Source of the DNA: Alkalibacterium olivapovliticus
GTDB lineage: Bacteria > Bacillota > Bacilli > Lactobacillales > Carnobacteriaceae_A
Length of the DNA stretch: 64,000 nucleotides
NCBI RefSeq assembly: GCF_003003275.1
Contig: NZ_PVTO01000003.1
Span: 62,001-126,000, forward strand
Reading direction: 5' to 3'
Positions within the stretch are counted from its first letter, which is position 1. Each line of letters starts with the position of its first letter. Below, piece by piece: positions 52,001 to 59,185 of this stretch. The notes under the pieces are model-generated. The model was not told where the DNA came from. It saw only the letters and a list, made by a program, of their open reading frames with translations, and searched no databases. Position numbers and translations under genes: made by a program.

Positions 52001-52846
52001 ATGACAAAGCAACACGCTCATGATTTCAAAAATAAAGTCGTCGTTCTAACGGGTGCAGGTGGCGTTTTAGTTTCTGAATTCGCAAAACAATACGCACAAG
52101 TTGGCGCAAAAGTTGCCTTACTTGATTTAAACGAAGAGGCAGCACAAGGTTATGCAGACGAAATCAACTCAGCCGACGGGACAGCTCGCGCATACAAATG
52201 TAACGTTTTAGAAAAACCAAGTATCGAAGCGGCTCGCGAAGCATTAGTTAAAGAGTTAGGTCCAGTCGATATCTTAGTCAATGGTGCCGGTGGAAACAAT
52301 GCCCGTGCAACAACGGACAACGAGTTCCACGAAACAGAAGGCCTGGATGACATGAAGACTTTCTTCGACCTTGATCAGGACGGTATTTCATTCGTCTTCA
52401 ACTTGAACTTCTTAGGTACGCTGTTACCGACACAAGTGTTTGCTAAAGATATGGTTGGAAGAAAAGGTGCAAACATCTTGAACATTTCAAGCATGAACGG
52501 CTTCACACCATTAACTAAGATCCCAGTTTATTCAGGAGCTAAAGCAGCCATTTCTAACTTTACTGAGTGGCTGGCTGTTCATTTTTCTCACGTGGGCATC
52601 CGTGTTAATGCGATTGCACCTGGCTTCTTAGTCAGCAACCAGAACAGAGCTTTACTGTTTAATGAGGATGGCGAACCGACACCTCGTGCGGATAAGATAT
52701 TAAGCAACACCCCTATGGGACGATTTGGAGAAGCAGAAGAATTGATAGGAGGCTTACTTTTCTTAACAGATGAAAATGCAGCCAGTTTCGTCAACGGTGT
52801 GGTCCTGCCGATCGATGGTGGATTCAACGCTTATTCTGGAGTATAA
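52001..52846 (+). CDS. SDR fructuronate reductase (D-mannonate oxidoreductase)
   Basis: This is a 281-residue classical/extended short-chain dehydrogenase. The NAD motif is VVLTGAGGVLVSEFAKQYA (about 14-32), the NGAGG strand end is near 90-94 and the catalytic Ser and Tyr-X3-Lys are in NISSMNGFTPLTKIPVYSGAK (key YSGAK). The C-terminal LPIDGGFNAYSGV matches the YjmF/UxuB-like SDR that interconverts D-fructuronate and D-mannonate in Firmicutes. Its position after uxuA supports this. It is intact, with AGGAGGAACATA before the ATG, and ended by a strong terminator. Confidence 0.88.
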   Translation: MTKQHAHDFKNKVVVLTGAGGVLVSEFAKQYAQVGAKVALLDLNEEAAQGYADEINSADGTARAYKCNVLEKPSIEAAREALVKELGPVDILVNGAGGNNARATTDNEFHETEGLDDMKTFFDLDQDGISFVFNLNFLGTLLPTQVFAKDMVGRKGANILNISSMNGFTPLTKIPVYSGAKAAISNFTEWLAVHFSHVGIRVNAIAPGFLVSNQNRALLFNEDGEPTPRADKILSNTPMGRFGEAEELIGGLLFLTDENAASFVNGVVLPIDGGFNAYSGV

Positions 52847-52879
52847 TAAAGGGCATTAGATGACAGATTAGATTTGAAT

Positions 52880-52918
52880 AAGGCAGCTGTCCTGAGAGGG
52901 GAAGCTGCCTTTTTTTTC
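52880..52918 (+). terminator. terminator after the fructuronate reductase gene
   Basis: AAGGCAGCT (52880-52888) pairs with AGCTGCCTT (52903-52911), followed by eight T's. Confidence 0.92.
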
Positions 52919-52962
52919 AAAATGTGATCTAAAAAAGCGTTGTGTCAACTTGGAGGAGAAAA

Positions 52963-54900
52963 ATGGACCAGAACTATTTAAACTTGCTCAAAGAGAAATA
53001 CCCGACACCAGAAGCAGTCTATACAGAACTCATAAACCTGGAAGCGATCCAAAATCTTCCAAAGGGAACGGAGTTATATGTGTCTGACGTTCATGGAGCA
53101 TCAGAAGCTTTTGATCACATTTTAAGGACAGGGGCCGGGAATGTCAGAGAAAAACTGGAAAATCACTTTGAAGACACGTGGACCATTGAAGAAAAAGACT
53201 GGTTCAATCTGCTTATCAGTTATCCGGAATATGCACTGGAGCATCCACACTTTACTGAAATAAAAACGGCAGAGTGGTATGGGAAAACCATTATCGACCT
53301 CATCGAATTCATGCGGTTCTGTGCAGTTAAATACACGCGTTCGAAGCTGAGGAAAGCATTGCCTGAGAAGTATACGTATATCATAGAAGAACTGCTGTAT
53401 ACTGATTTGAACCAGAGGGAAAAAGATTTGTATTATAAAAATATTCTAACGAAACTGATAGCTCTGGATCAGGCTGAATCGTTTATTCGTTCACTGAGCA
53501 ATGTCATCCAGCGACTGGTCATTGATCATCTGCATCTAGTAGGGGATATTTTTGATCGATCGAGTGGTGAAAATCTGGTAATGGATCAGCTGATTCATCA
53601 CCACTCTGTTGATATCCAGTGGGGAAATCACGATTTACTCTGGATGGGGGCACGATTTGGATCGAAAGTAAATCTGATCACGTTACTGAGAATCGCCGCA
53701 CGGTACGGCTATCTGTTTGAACTGGAAAAAATCTATGGCTTGAATTTACGGCCCCTGTTCCTGCATGCAGAAGAGAATTATCAGATCAATACGGCATTTA
53801 AACCGAAGTGTTCAGAAGATTCGACCTTACTCAAAGAAGAAAGTGAAGAACTGCTCACTAAAGCACATCATGCTCTGGCAGTTATTCAGTTCAAACTGGA
53901 AGAACAGCTGATCAAAAGACGTCCGGAATTTAAGATGTCAAAACGGCTGATACTGGAATCGATAGATCCTGAAACTCATGAAGTGGAGATTGAAGGTGAG
54001 AGGTGGAAGCTGACTGATTTTCCATATACGCAGCTGGATCTTGAGCAACCTGATCGTCTGTCACAGAAAGAAGAACACATCGTGAGTACCTTGCTCGAAA
54101 GTTTCCAGCGCTCGGAAAAGATAAAAGAGTATGTCCAGTTCCTGCTGGAAAAAGGCAGTATGTATCTGGTGTACAATAATCATCTGCTTTTTCATGGCTG
54201 TATTCCTTTAGATGATCAAGGCCAGTTTATCTCAGTGGAACTGGAAGGTCAGAGTGTTTCAGGGAAAGACATGCTGGGTGCATATGATTATTACGTGAGA
54301 AAAGCCTCCAGGGCGCTCGATACCAGTGATGATTTTGCAACTGATCTGATGTGGTATGCATGGGCAGGTGACCGGTCTCCTTTATTCGGCCGAAATAAGA
54401 TGACGACATTTGAACGCTATTATATTGAAAATAGTGAAACGCACTCTGAAAAGAGAAATCCTTATTTTGATTTAAGAGATAATCAGAATGTGGTCCGAGA
54501 TATTTTGGAGGCATTCGGTCTAAAAAGCAGTCAGTCAAGAATCATCAATGGTCACACACCGGTAGAAGTGAAAAAAGGGGAAAGTCCAGTCAAAGCAGAC
54601 GGGCAACTGATTGTAATAGATGGAGGAATGAATGAAGCGTACCGGAATGCAACGGGGATCGCCGGGTACTCTTTACTCAACAATTCTTACGGATTCCAAA
54701 TTGTGACACATCAGCTGTTTAAATCTGTTTCTGAATTATTCAGACAGGGCAAAGATGAGACGACATTAAAGCACATGATCGATGGAAAACTGGGGAGAAC
54801 GGTTATCAGGGAAACGACGATTGGTCATACAATACAGAAACAAATCGATTTATTACTCGAAGTGGTTCAGCACATCCAAGTTGATGAATCACAAGAGTAA
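52963..54900 (+). CDS. fbp: fructose-1,6-bisphosphatase class III
   Basis: This is the Firmicutes-type Fbp, which dephosphorylates fructose-1,6-bisphosphate for gluconeogenesis. It has 645 residues, as expected. Metallophosphatase-like motifs are YVSDVHGASEAFDHILRTGA (about 39-58), HLVGDIFDRSSG, VDIQWGNHDLLWMGA and, late in the chain, INGHTPVEVKKGE. The ATG at 52963 follows GGAGGAG; the open frame extends seven codons upstream. It lies between the mannonate and KDG genes. That makes sense because hexuronate breakdown gives only pyruvate and triose phosphate, so hexose phosphates must be made. Confidence 0.95.
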   Translation: MDQNYLNLLKEKYPTPEAVYTELINLEAIQNLPKGTELYVSDVHGASEAFDHILRTGAGNVREKLENHFEDTWTIEEKDWFNLLISYPEYALEHPHFTEIKTAEWYGKTIIDLIEFMRFCAVKYTRSKLRKALPEKYTYIIEELLYTDLNQREKDLYYKNILTKLIALDQAESFIRSLSNVIQRLVIDHLHLVGDIFDRSSGENLVMDQLIHHHSVDIQWGNHDLLWMGARFGSKVNLITLLRIAARYGYLFELEKIYGLNLRPLFLHAEENYQINTAFKPKCSEDSTLLKEESEELLTKAHHALAVIQFKLEEQLIKRRPEFKMSKRLILESIDPETHEVEIEGERWKLTDFPYTQLDLEQPDRLSQKEEHIVSTLLESFQRSEKIKEYVQFLLEKGSMYLVYNNHLLFHGCIPLDDQGQFISVELEGQSVSGKDMLGAYDYYVRKASRALDTSDDFATDLMWYAWAGDRSPLFGRNKMTTFERYYIENSETHSEKRNPYFDLRDNQNVVRDILEAFGLKSSQSRIINGHTPVEVKKGESPVKADGQLIVIDGGMNEAYRNATGIAGYSLLNNSYGFQIVTHQLFKSVSELFRQGKDETTLKHMIDGKLGRTVIRETTIGHTIQKQIDLLLEVVQHIQVDESQE

Positions 54901-54952
54901 ACCACAATTAATTAACACTAGACATTTGAACAAAACGATTGAGCTGAATATA

Positions 54953-54973
54953 AGAAAGCGTTATACTAGTATA
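54953..54973. promoter_or_regulatory. operator palindrome and cre-like site upstream of kdgA
   Basis: TATACTAGTATA (54962-54973) is a perfect palindrome identical to the cores at 50231 and 56943. Overlapping its left side, AGAAAGCGTTATAC (54953-54966) matches the cre consensus at about 11 of 14 positions. The kdgA start lies 28 bases downstream. Confidence 0.65.
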
Positions 54974-55000
54974 TGAGTGTAAAGATCATAGGAGGAAATT

Positions 55001-55642
55001 ATGACTAAAAAGCAAGGGATTTTATCACAACTAAAAGAGAATTACTTATTCGCAGTTATTAGAGGAAACTCAGCTGAAGAAGCAACAGAGATTTCTGAAG
55101 CCGTTTATGAAGGCGGGATCAAGAACATTGAAGTGACTTTTACCACTCCTCAGGCTGACGAATCCATCAAAGAGCTGGCCAAAAAATATGCGGGTACGGA
55201 TATGGTCGTCGGAGCCGGGACAGTAATGGATGCCATCACTGCACGCATCGCCATCATAGCAGGAGCAGACTTTATCGTCAGTCCAAACATGGTTCTTGAA
55301 ATCTCAACAGTCTGTAACACATATGGTGTTCCTTATCTGCCGGGTTGCGGCACAGTTACAGAAGTAGCGGAAGCTATGGCAACAGGAGTTGAAGTTGTAA
55401 AAGTCTTCCCTGGCGGTATTTTAGGCCCTGCATTCATTAAAAATGTTCACGGTCCGATTCCGCATGTTGAAATGATGCCATCTGGCGGGGTTAGTCTGGA
55501 TAATATGGAGACATGGATGGATAATGGTGCGTGGGCTGTCGGAATCGGCAGTGCATTAACTAAAGATATGAAAGAAAAAGGAATCGAAAGTGTAAGTGAG
55601 AATGCCAAAGCGTTTGTTGACAAATATAATAGCTTAAAATAG
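55001..55642 (+). CDS. kdgA: 2-keto-3-deoxy-6-phosphogluconate aldolase
   Basis: KdgA cleaves KDPG to pyruvate and glyceraldehyde-3-phosphate. It has 213 residues, a class I aldolase TIM barrel. FAVIRGNSAEEA (about 17-28), IKNIEVTFTTPQ with the catalytic glutamate (about 42-53), VGAGTVMDA and VVKVFPGG with the Schiff-base lysine (about 131-138) are in place. AGGAGGAAATT precedes the ATG. It forms an operon with kdgK, 11 bases downstream, behind a TATACTAGTATA operator. Confidence 0.95.
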   Translation: MTKKQGILSQLKENYLFAVIRGNSAEEATEISEAVYEGGIKNIEVTFTTPQADESIKELAKKYAGTDMVVGAGTVMDAITARIAIIAGADFIVSPNMVLEISTVCNTYGVPYLPGCGTVTEVAEAMATGVEVVKVFPGGILGPAFIKNVHGPIPHVEMMPSGGVSLDNMETWMDNGAWAVGIGSALTKDMKEKGIESVSENAKAFVDKYNSLK

Positions 55643-55653
55643 GATGTGCAAAA

Positions 55654-56598
55654 ATGGCTAGTGTTGTATTAATTGGAGAACCGATGGGACTTTTCAGAGC
55701 ACAAGAATTTGGGGAAGTAAAAGACGTTTACCGTTTCAACCGTTCAGTAGCGGGGGCAGAGCTGAACGTTGGGATTGGTTTGTCTCGACTTGAGCACCAG
55801 GTTAAGTATGTGACGAAGCTGGGTAAAGACCCGATTGGAGAACATATATTAGATTATTTATATCAGGAACAGTTGGATACCCGACATGTGCTGTTTTCGG
55901 ATAATCACGAAACAGGACTGATGCTGAAAAACAAAGTCAGTTCGGGTGATCCGGTCACAGCCTACTACCGAAGATGCAGTGCGTTCACATCATTATCGGT
56001 AGAAGATATTGAAAATATAGATGTGTCAACAGTCGATTTATTGCATATTACCGGTATACCGCCTGCTGTGAGTCAGTCTGTAAGAGAAGCCATTTTTTAT
56101 CTTATGAAAAAGGCGAAGGCAGCTGGTACATTCATTACGTTCGATCCGAATCTCAGACCGACCATTTGGGAGTCTGAGGAAACAATGGTGTTAGTGCTGA
56201 ATGAATTGGCCAGTTACGCTGATGTTGTCCTGCCGGGAGTCTCGGAAGGGAAAACCTTGATGGGGTCTGAAAATATCGAAGAGATAGCAGACTTTTACTT
56301 GAATCAGGGAGCAAAGGTTGTCATTACAAAAAGTGGAGCTCATGGTGCGTATGTCACTGAAAAAGACAAACCGACAGTAAATGTTAAAGGATTCAAAGTT
56401 AAAAAGATAGTGGATACGGTCGGAGCCGGAGACGGGTTTGCAGTCGGAATCATTCACGCTTATTTGAGCGGATACTCCTGGGAGCAGGCGGCAGTATATG
56501 CCAATGCAATCGGCTCGATGCAGGTTCAGCATGCAGGAGATAACGAAGGCTTACCGACACTGAGTAAACTGGACAGCTATATTGCGAACAACAGTTAA
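55654..56598 (+). CDS. kdgK: 2-keto-3-deoxygluconate kinase
   Basis: KdgK phosphorylates KDG to KDPG with ATP. It is a 314-residue PfkB/ribokinase-family protein. The N-terminal segment is LIGEPMGLFRAQEFGEV (about 5-21), then RSVAGAELNVGIGLSRLEH (about 30-48). The anion hole with catalytic Asp is DTVGAGDGFAVG (about 252-263), followed by a helix ending NAIGSMQVQHAGD. It ends with a terminator. With kdgA it completes the KDG branch; the upstream dehydratase is broken in this strain. Confidence 0.94.
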   Translation: MASVVLIGEPMGLFRAQEFGEVKDVYRFNRSVAGAELNVGIGLSRLEHQVKYVTKLGKDPIGEHILDYLYQEQLDTRHVLFSDNHETGLMLKNKVSSGDPVTAYYRRCSAFTSLSVEDIENIDVSTVDLLHITGIPPAVSQSVREAIFYLMKKAKAAGTFITFDPNLRPTIWESEETMVLVLNELASYADVVLPGVSEGKTLMGSENIEEIADFYLNQGAKVVITKSGAHGAYVTEKDKPTVNVKGFKVKKIVDTVGAGDGFAVGIIHAYLSGYSWEQAAVYANAIGSMQVQHAGDNEGLPTLSKLDSYIANNS

Positions 56599-56613
56599 GA
56601 CATAAATAATCGG

Positions 56614-56651
56614 AAGGTCAGGATGGCTCACTAGCTGTCCTGGCCTTTTTT
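56614..56651 (+). terminator. terminator of kdgA-kdgK
   Basis: AAGGTCAGGA (56614-56623) pairs with TGTCCTGGCCTT and is followed by six T's. Confidence 0.88.
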
Positions 56652-56940
56652 GTATCTAGTCTATTAATTTTGTTAATGTTAGGAGCAAAATTAGTTATGA
56701 GACGGATAAAAGGACACATTACTCCAGTAATAATGAAGCTTTGAACATTATGCATAAAGGATTTCGGAATACAATCAACAGGAAAGGACACCCATTTGTC
56801 ACACTTCATAAGCTGTAAAGGCAATCCAATTGTGATGTTGGTTCTAAATAAACTGTAATGATAATATAATGGATGGAATTGGAAAAACAATAAAATGAAA
56901 AGGGTTACTTAAAGAGTAGACTTACCAAAATAAGTATTCT
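56652..56940. other. 290-base interval without a recognised gene
   Basis: No gene is recognised. The minus strand is open for about 90 codons (56890 to 56618), unusually long for AT-rich spacer, but it has no good ribosome binding site and runs into the kdgK terminator. It may be a remnant of a lost gene or element. Confidence 0.4.
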
Positions 56941-56942
56941 GA

Positions 56943-56976
56943 TATACTAGTATACAAATAAATGAAAGCGGTTCGT
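56943..56976. promoter_or_regulatory. operator palindrome and cre-like site upstream of transporter 2
   Basis: TATACTAGTATA (56943-56954) is followed after eight bases by TGAAAGCGGTTCGT (56963-56976), which agrees with the cre consensus at 12 of 14 positions. This repeats the arrangement at the two other hexuronate promoters. Confidence 0.65.
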
Positions 56977-57051
56977 TTTTTACGGTGCCATAGGTATCAT
57001 AATGGAAGAAACCGTGTAAGTCAGTTCAAAACAAAAAAGGGAGTGTTATCA

Positions 57052-58564
57052 ATGGAAGTGATCCACAAAGAAACACAGGCGAAAGCAGCAGCAGAAATTT
57101 TATCACAGTTGGATAATCCGAAGAACTTCAACCGGGCGAAAGTCTGGCAGATGGGTTTTTTCGCAGCTAACAATACAGCAACAAATGCATTTATGTTTTA
57201 ATGATGAACGTGGCTTATTTTGCCACCGGGGTAGTAGGACTGGGAACCGTCGTCGTCTCGACGATCATAACAGGGAGCCGAATGTTTGACGGGCTGACTG
57301 ATCCTGTTATCGGCCTTTGGATCGATAAGACAGATGGCAAATACGGTAAGTTCAGACCATTCATGCTGGCTGGATACTTGACCATGACTACTGTTGTGCT
57401 ATTAATGTTTTTTACTAACCGTTTAGTACCTGACGCAATGAGAATGCCCTATTTCATTTTATTATACTTAATTTATATCATCGGCTACACATTCCAGACA
57501 GCAGTAACTAAATCAGGCCAGTCTGTTCTGACCAATGATCCTGAACAGCGTCCAATGTTCTCTACATTTGATATTTCAATGACGGCAATCTTTTTCGCTG
57601 GTGCCGGCATCTATCTTGCCAATTATCTAGTACCCAAATACGGATCATTCAACAGTGCAGCATTATTTGCTGAATTCACTTTGACCATTATCGCTCTCTC
57701 GGGAGTCTTAACTCTTTTAGCCATTATAGGTATCTGGGAAAAAGATTGTACTGAACACTTCGGTACAGGAAAAGCAGTCAAAATAAATTTAAAAGATATG
57801 TGGGAGATCGATAAAGGAAACCGTCCGCTGCAGATGCTGATTATTGCAGCCTCAACTGATAAACTGGGTCAGACTGTGGCCACAAACTCAATCGTAATGG
57901 TGATGCTCTTTGGGATCATCATCGGAGATTATGGGCTGTTCGGAGTGATCTCCGGTATATTACTGATTCCCAATATCATCATCGCGATCTTCGGGACACG
58001 TCTTGCAGGGAAATTCGGAACGAAAAAAGGATACATTGCTTCGACTTGGCTGTCTATGATTGCATACAGTGGCATATTCCTCTTGTTAGTTTTAGGTGAT
58101 CCAACACAGATTTCATTAAGCAACATGGGCTTTATGACGATCGCGTTCCTGACTCTATTTATAATTGGTAACGGTGTCAGAACATTATCTGGTGGACTCG
58201 TCATTCCGATGATTCCTGATGTGACTGATTATGAATATACAGAACGGGACGATATGCTCCAGGTGTGATGGGCACCATATTCTCATTTGTAGACAAAATG
58301 ATTTCATCTTTCGGTCAGACAATCATTGGACTGACATTGGCGTTCATTGGATTTGAACAGGTATTCCCGGATGTGAGTACCCCTTATTCAAGTGATATCT
58401 TGTGGGTTACCCTGTTCATGTTCATTGGAATGCTCATGGTTGCCTGGATCGCTTCACTGGTCGCCATGAAATTTTATGATTTAGATAAGGAGAAAATGGT
58501 TGAAATTCAAGCTGTAATTGAAGAAAGAAGACAGAAAGTGAAAGCTGAACAGAAGACAGATTAA
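57052..58564 (+). pseudogene. GPH-family hexuronide transporter 2, two frameshifts
   Basis: This is a full-length GPH symporter of about 503 residues if two single-base losses are repaired. Frame 1 (57052-57201) reads FNRAKVWQMGFFAANNTATN and stops in the T run 57196-57199, where one T is missing relative to the paralogue. Frame 2 (to 58268) carries most membrane segments, including SRMFDGLTDPVIGLWIDKT and KFGTKKGYIASTW. It ends at YEYTERDDMLQV, where one G is missing in 58246-58248; restoring it gives the family motif RYAPGVMGTIFSF. Frame 3 runs to 58564. AAGGGAG precedes the ATG at 57052. As written it would not make a working transporter. Confidence 0.9.
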
Positions 58565-58575
58565 ATACCAAACAC

Positions 58576-58617
58576 AGACTGATCCTCAATTGCGACAAGA
58601 GGCTCAGTCTTTTTTTG
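58576..58617 (+). terminator. terminator after transporter 2
   Basis: AGACTGA-TC-CTC pairs with GAG-GC-TCAGTCT, followed by a long T-run. Confidence 0.85.
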
Positions 58618-59160
58618 TTTTAGCCATAATTCATCTCAGATACTTAGAAATAAGCTCTTTTCATCTGTATAACGGATGGGTTAGGTAAACTGCATGATTA
58701 GAGCAAATCGAGTATGTCAAAGAAGAGACAATTAGGTAAAGTGAAGTAGACCTGTCAGCTGGAGTTTACCTTAATAGTAGCGGTATTAGCAGAGTCAAAC
58801 TAAAAAGAGCCTGAGTTAACTGAAGAAGACTTTATTTAGGCAAAGTCATCACGCCTTTTTAAATGACATTACCGAGCAGGAGTCTGCTATAGCATAGTCG
58901 AATGCATCCCAGTTCTGACTTTGTCGAAGACGGTGGAATTTCGGTAAGGTGGTGCCAACACGAGGCGGGAGCCAGCCGAAAAGGAAATAAATAGGGACGT
59001 CACAGGCTGTCTTTCTTTAAAACTATTCAACTAGTCTGTCAGCTGAACAAAATCAGCAGGATACAATATGGAAAATGATTTATCGGAAGATAAATCACTC
59101 CAAATCATCTTTTGTAAAGCGCTCTAACTTGCTTTATTCAAGTGTTATTGACAAAATGAT
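58618..59160. other. 540-base gene-free interval
   Basis: No gene was found. The plus strand is purine-rich. It shares short phrases with the interval at 48870-49360, best seen as TGACTTTGTCGAAGACGGTGG here (near 58917) and TGAGTTTGTCAAAGACAATGG there (near 49190). A GC-rich patch with GGTGGTGCCAACACGAGG is near 58950. A possible cre-like GTAAAGCGCTCTAA is at 59114-59127, upstream of the GH65 gene. Confidence 0.5.
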
Positions 59161-59185
59161 AAGAAAGAGAGGAAGGCGATCAAGT

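Noticed and set aside
58930-58990. T-box-like element (GGTGGTGCC near a GC-rich patch)
   Set aside because: No specifier or stem I pattern and no following terminator were found, and the downstream gene is not an amino-acid gene.
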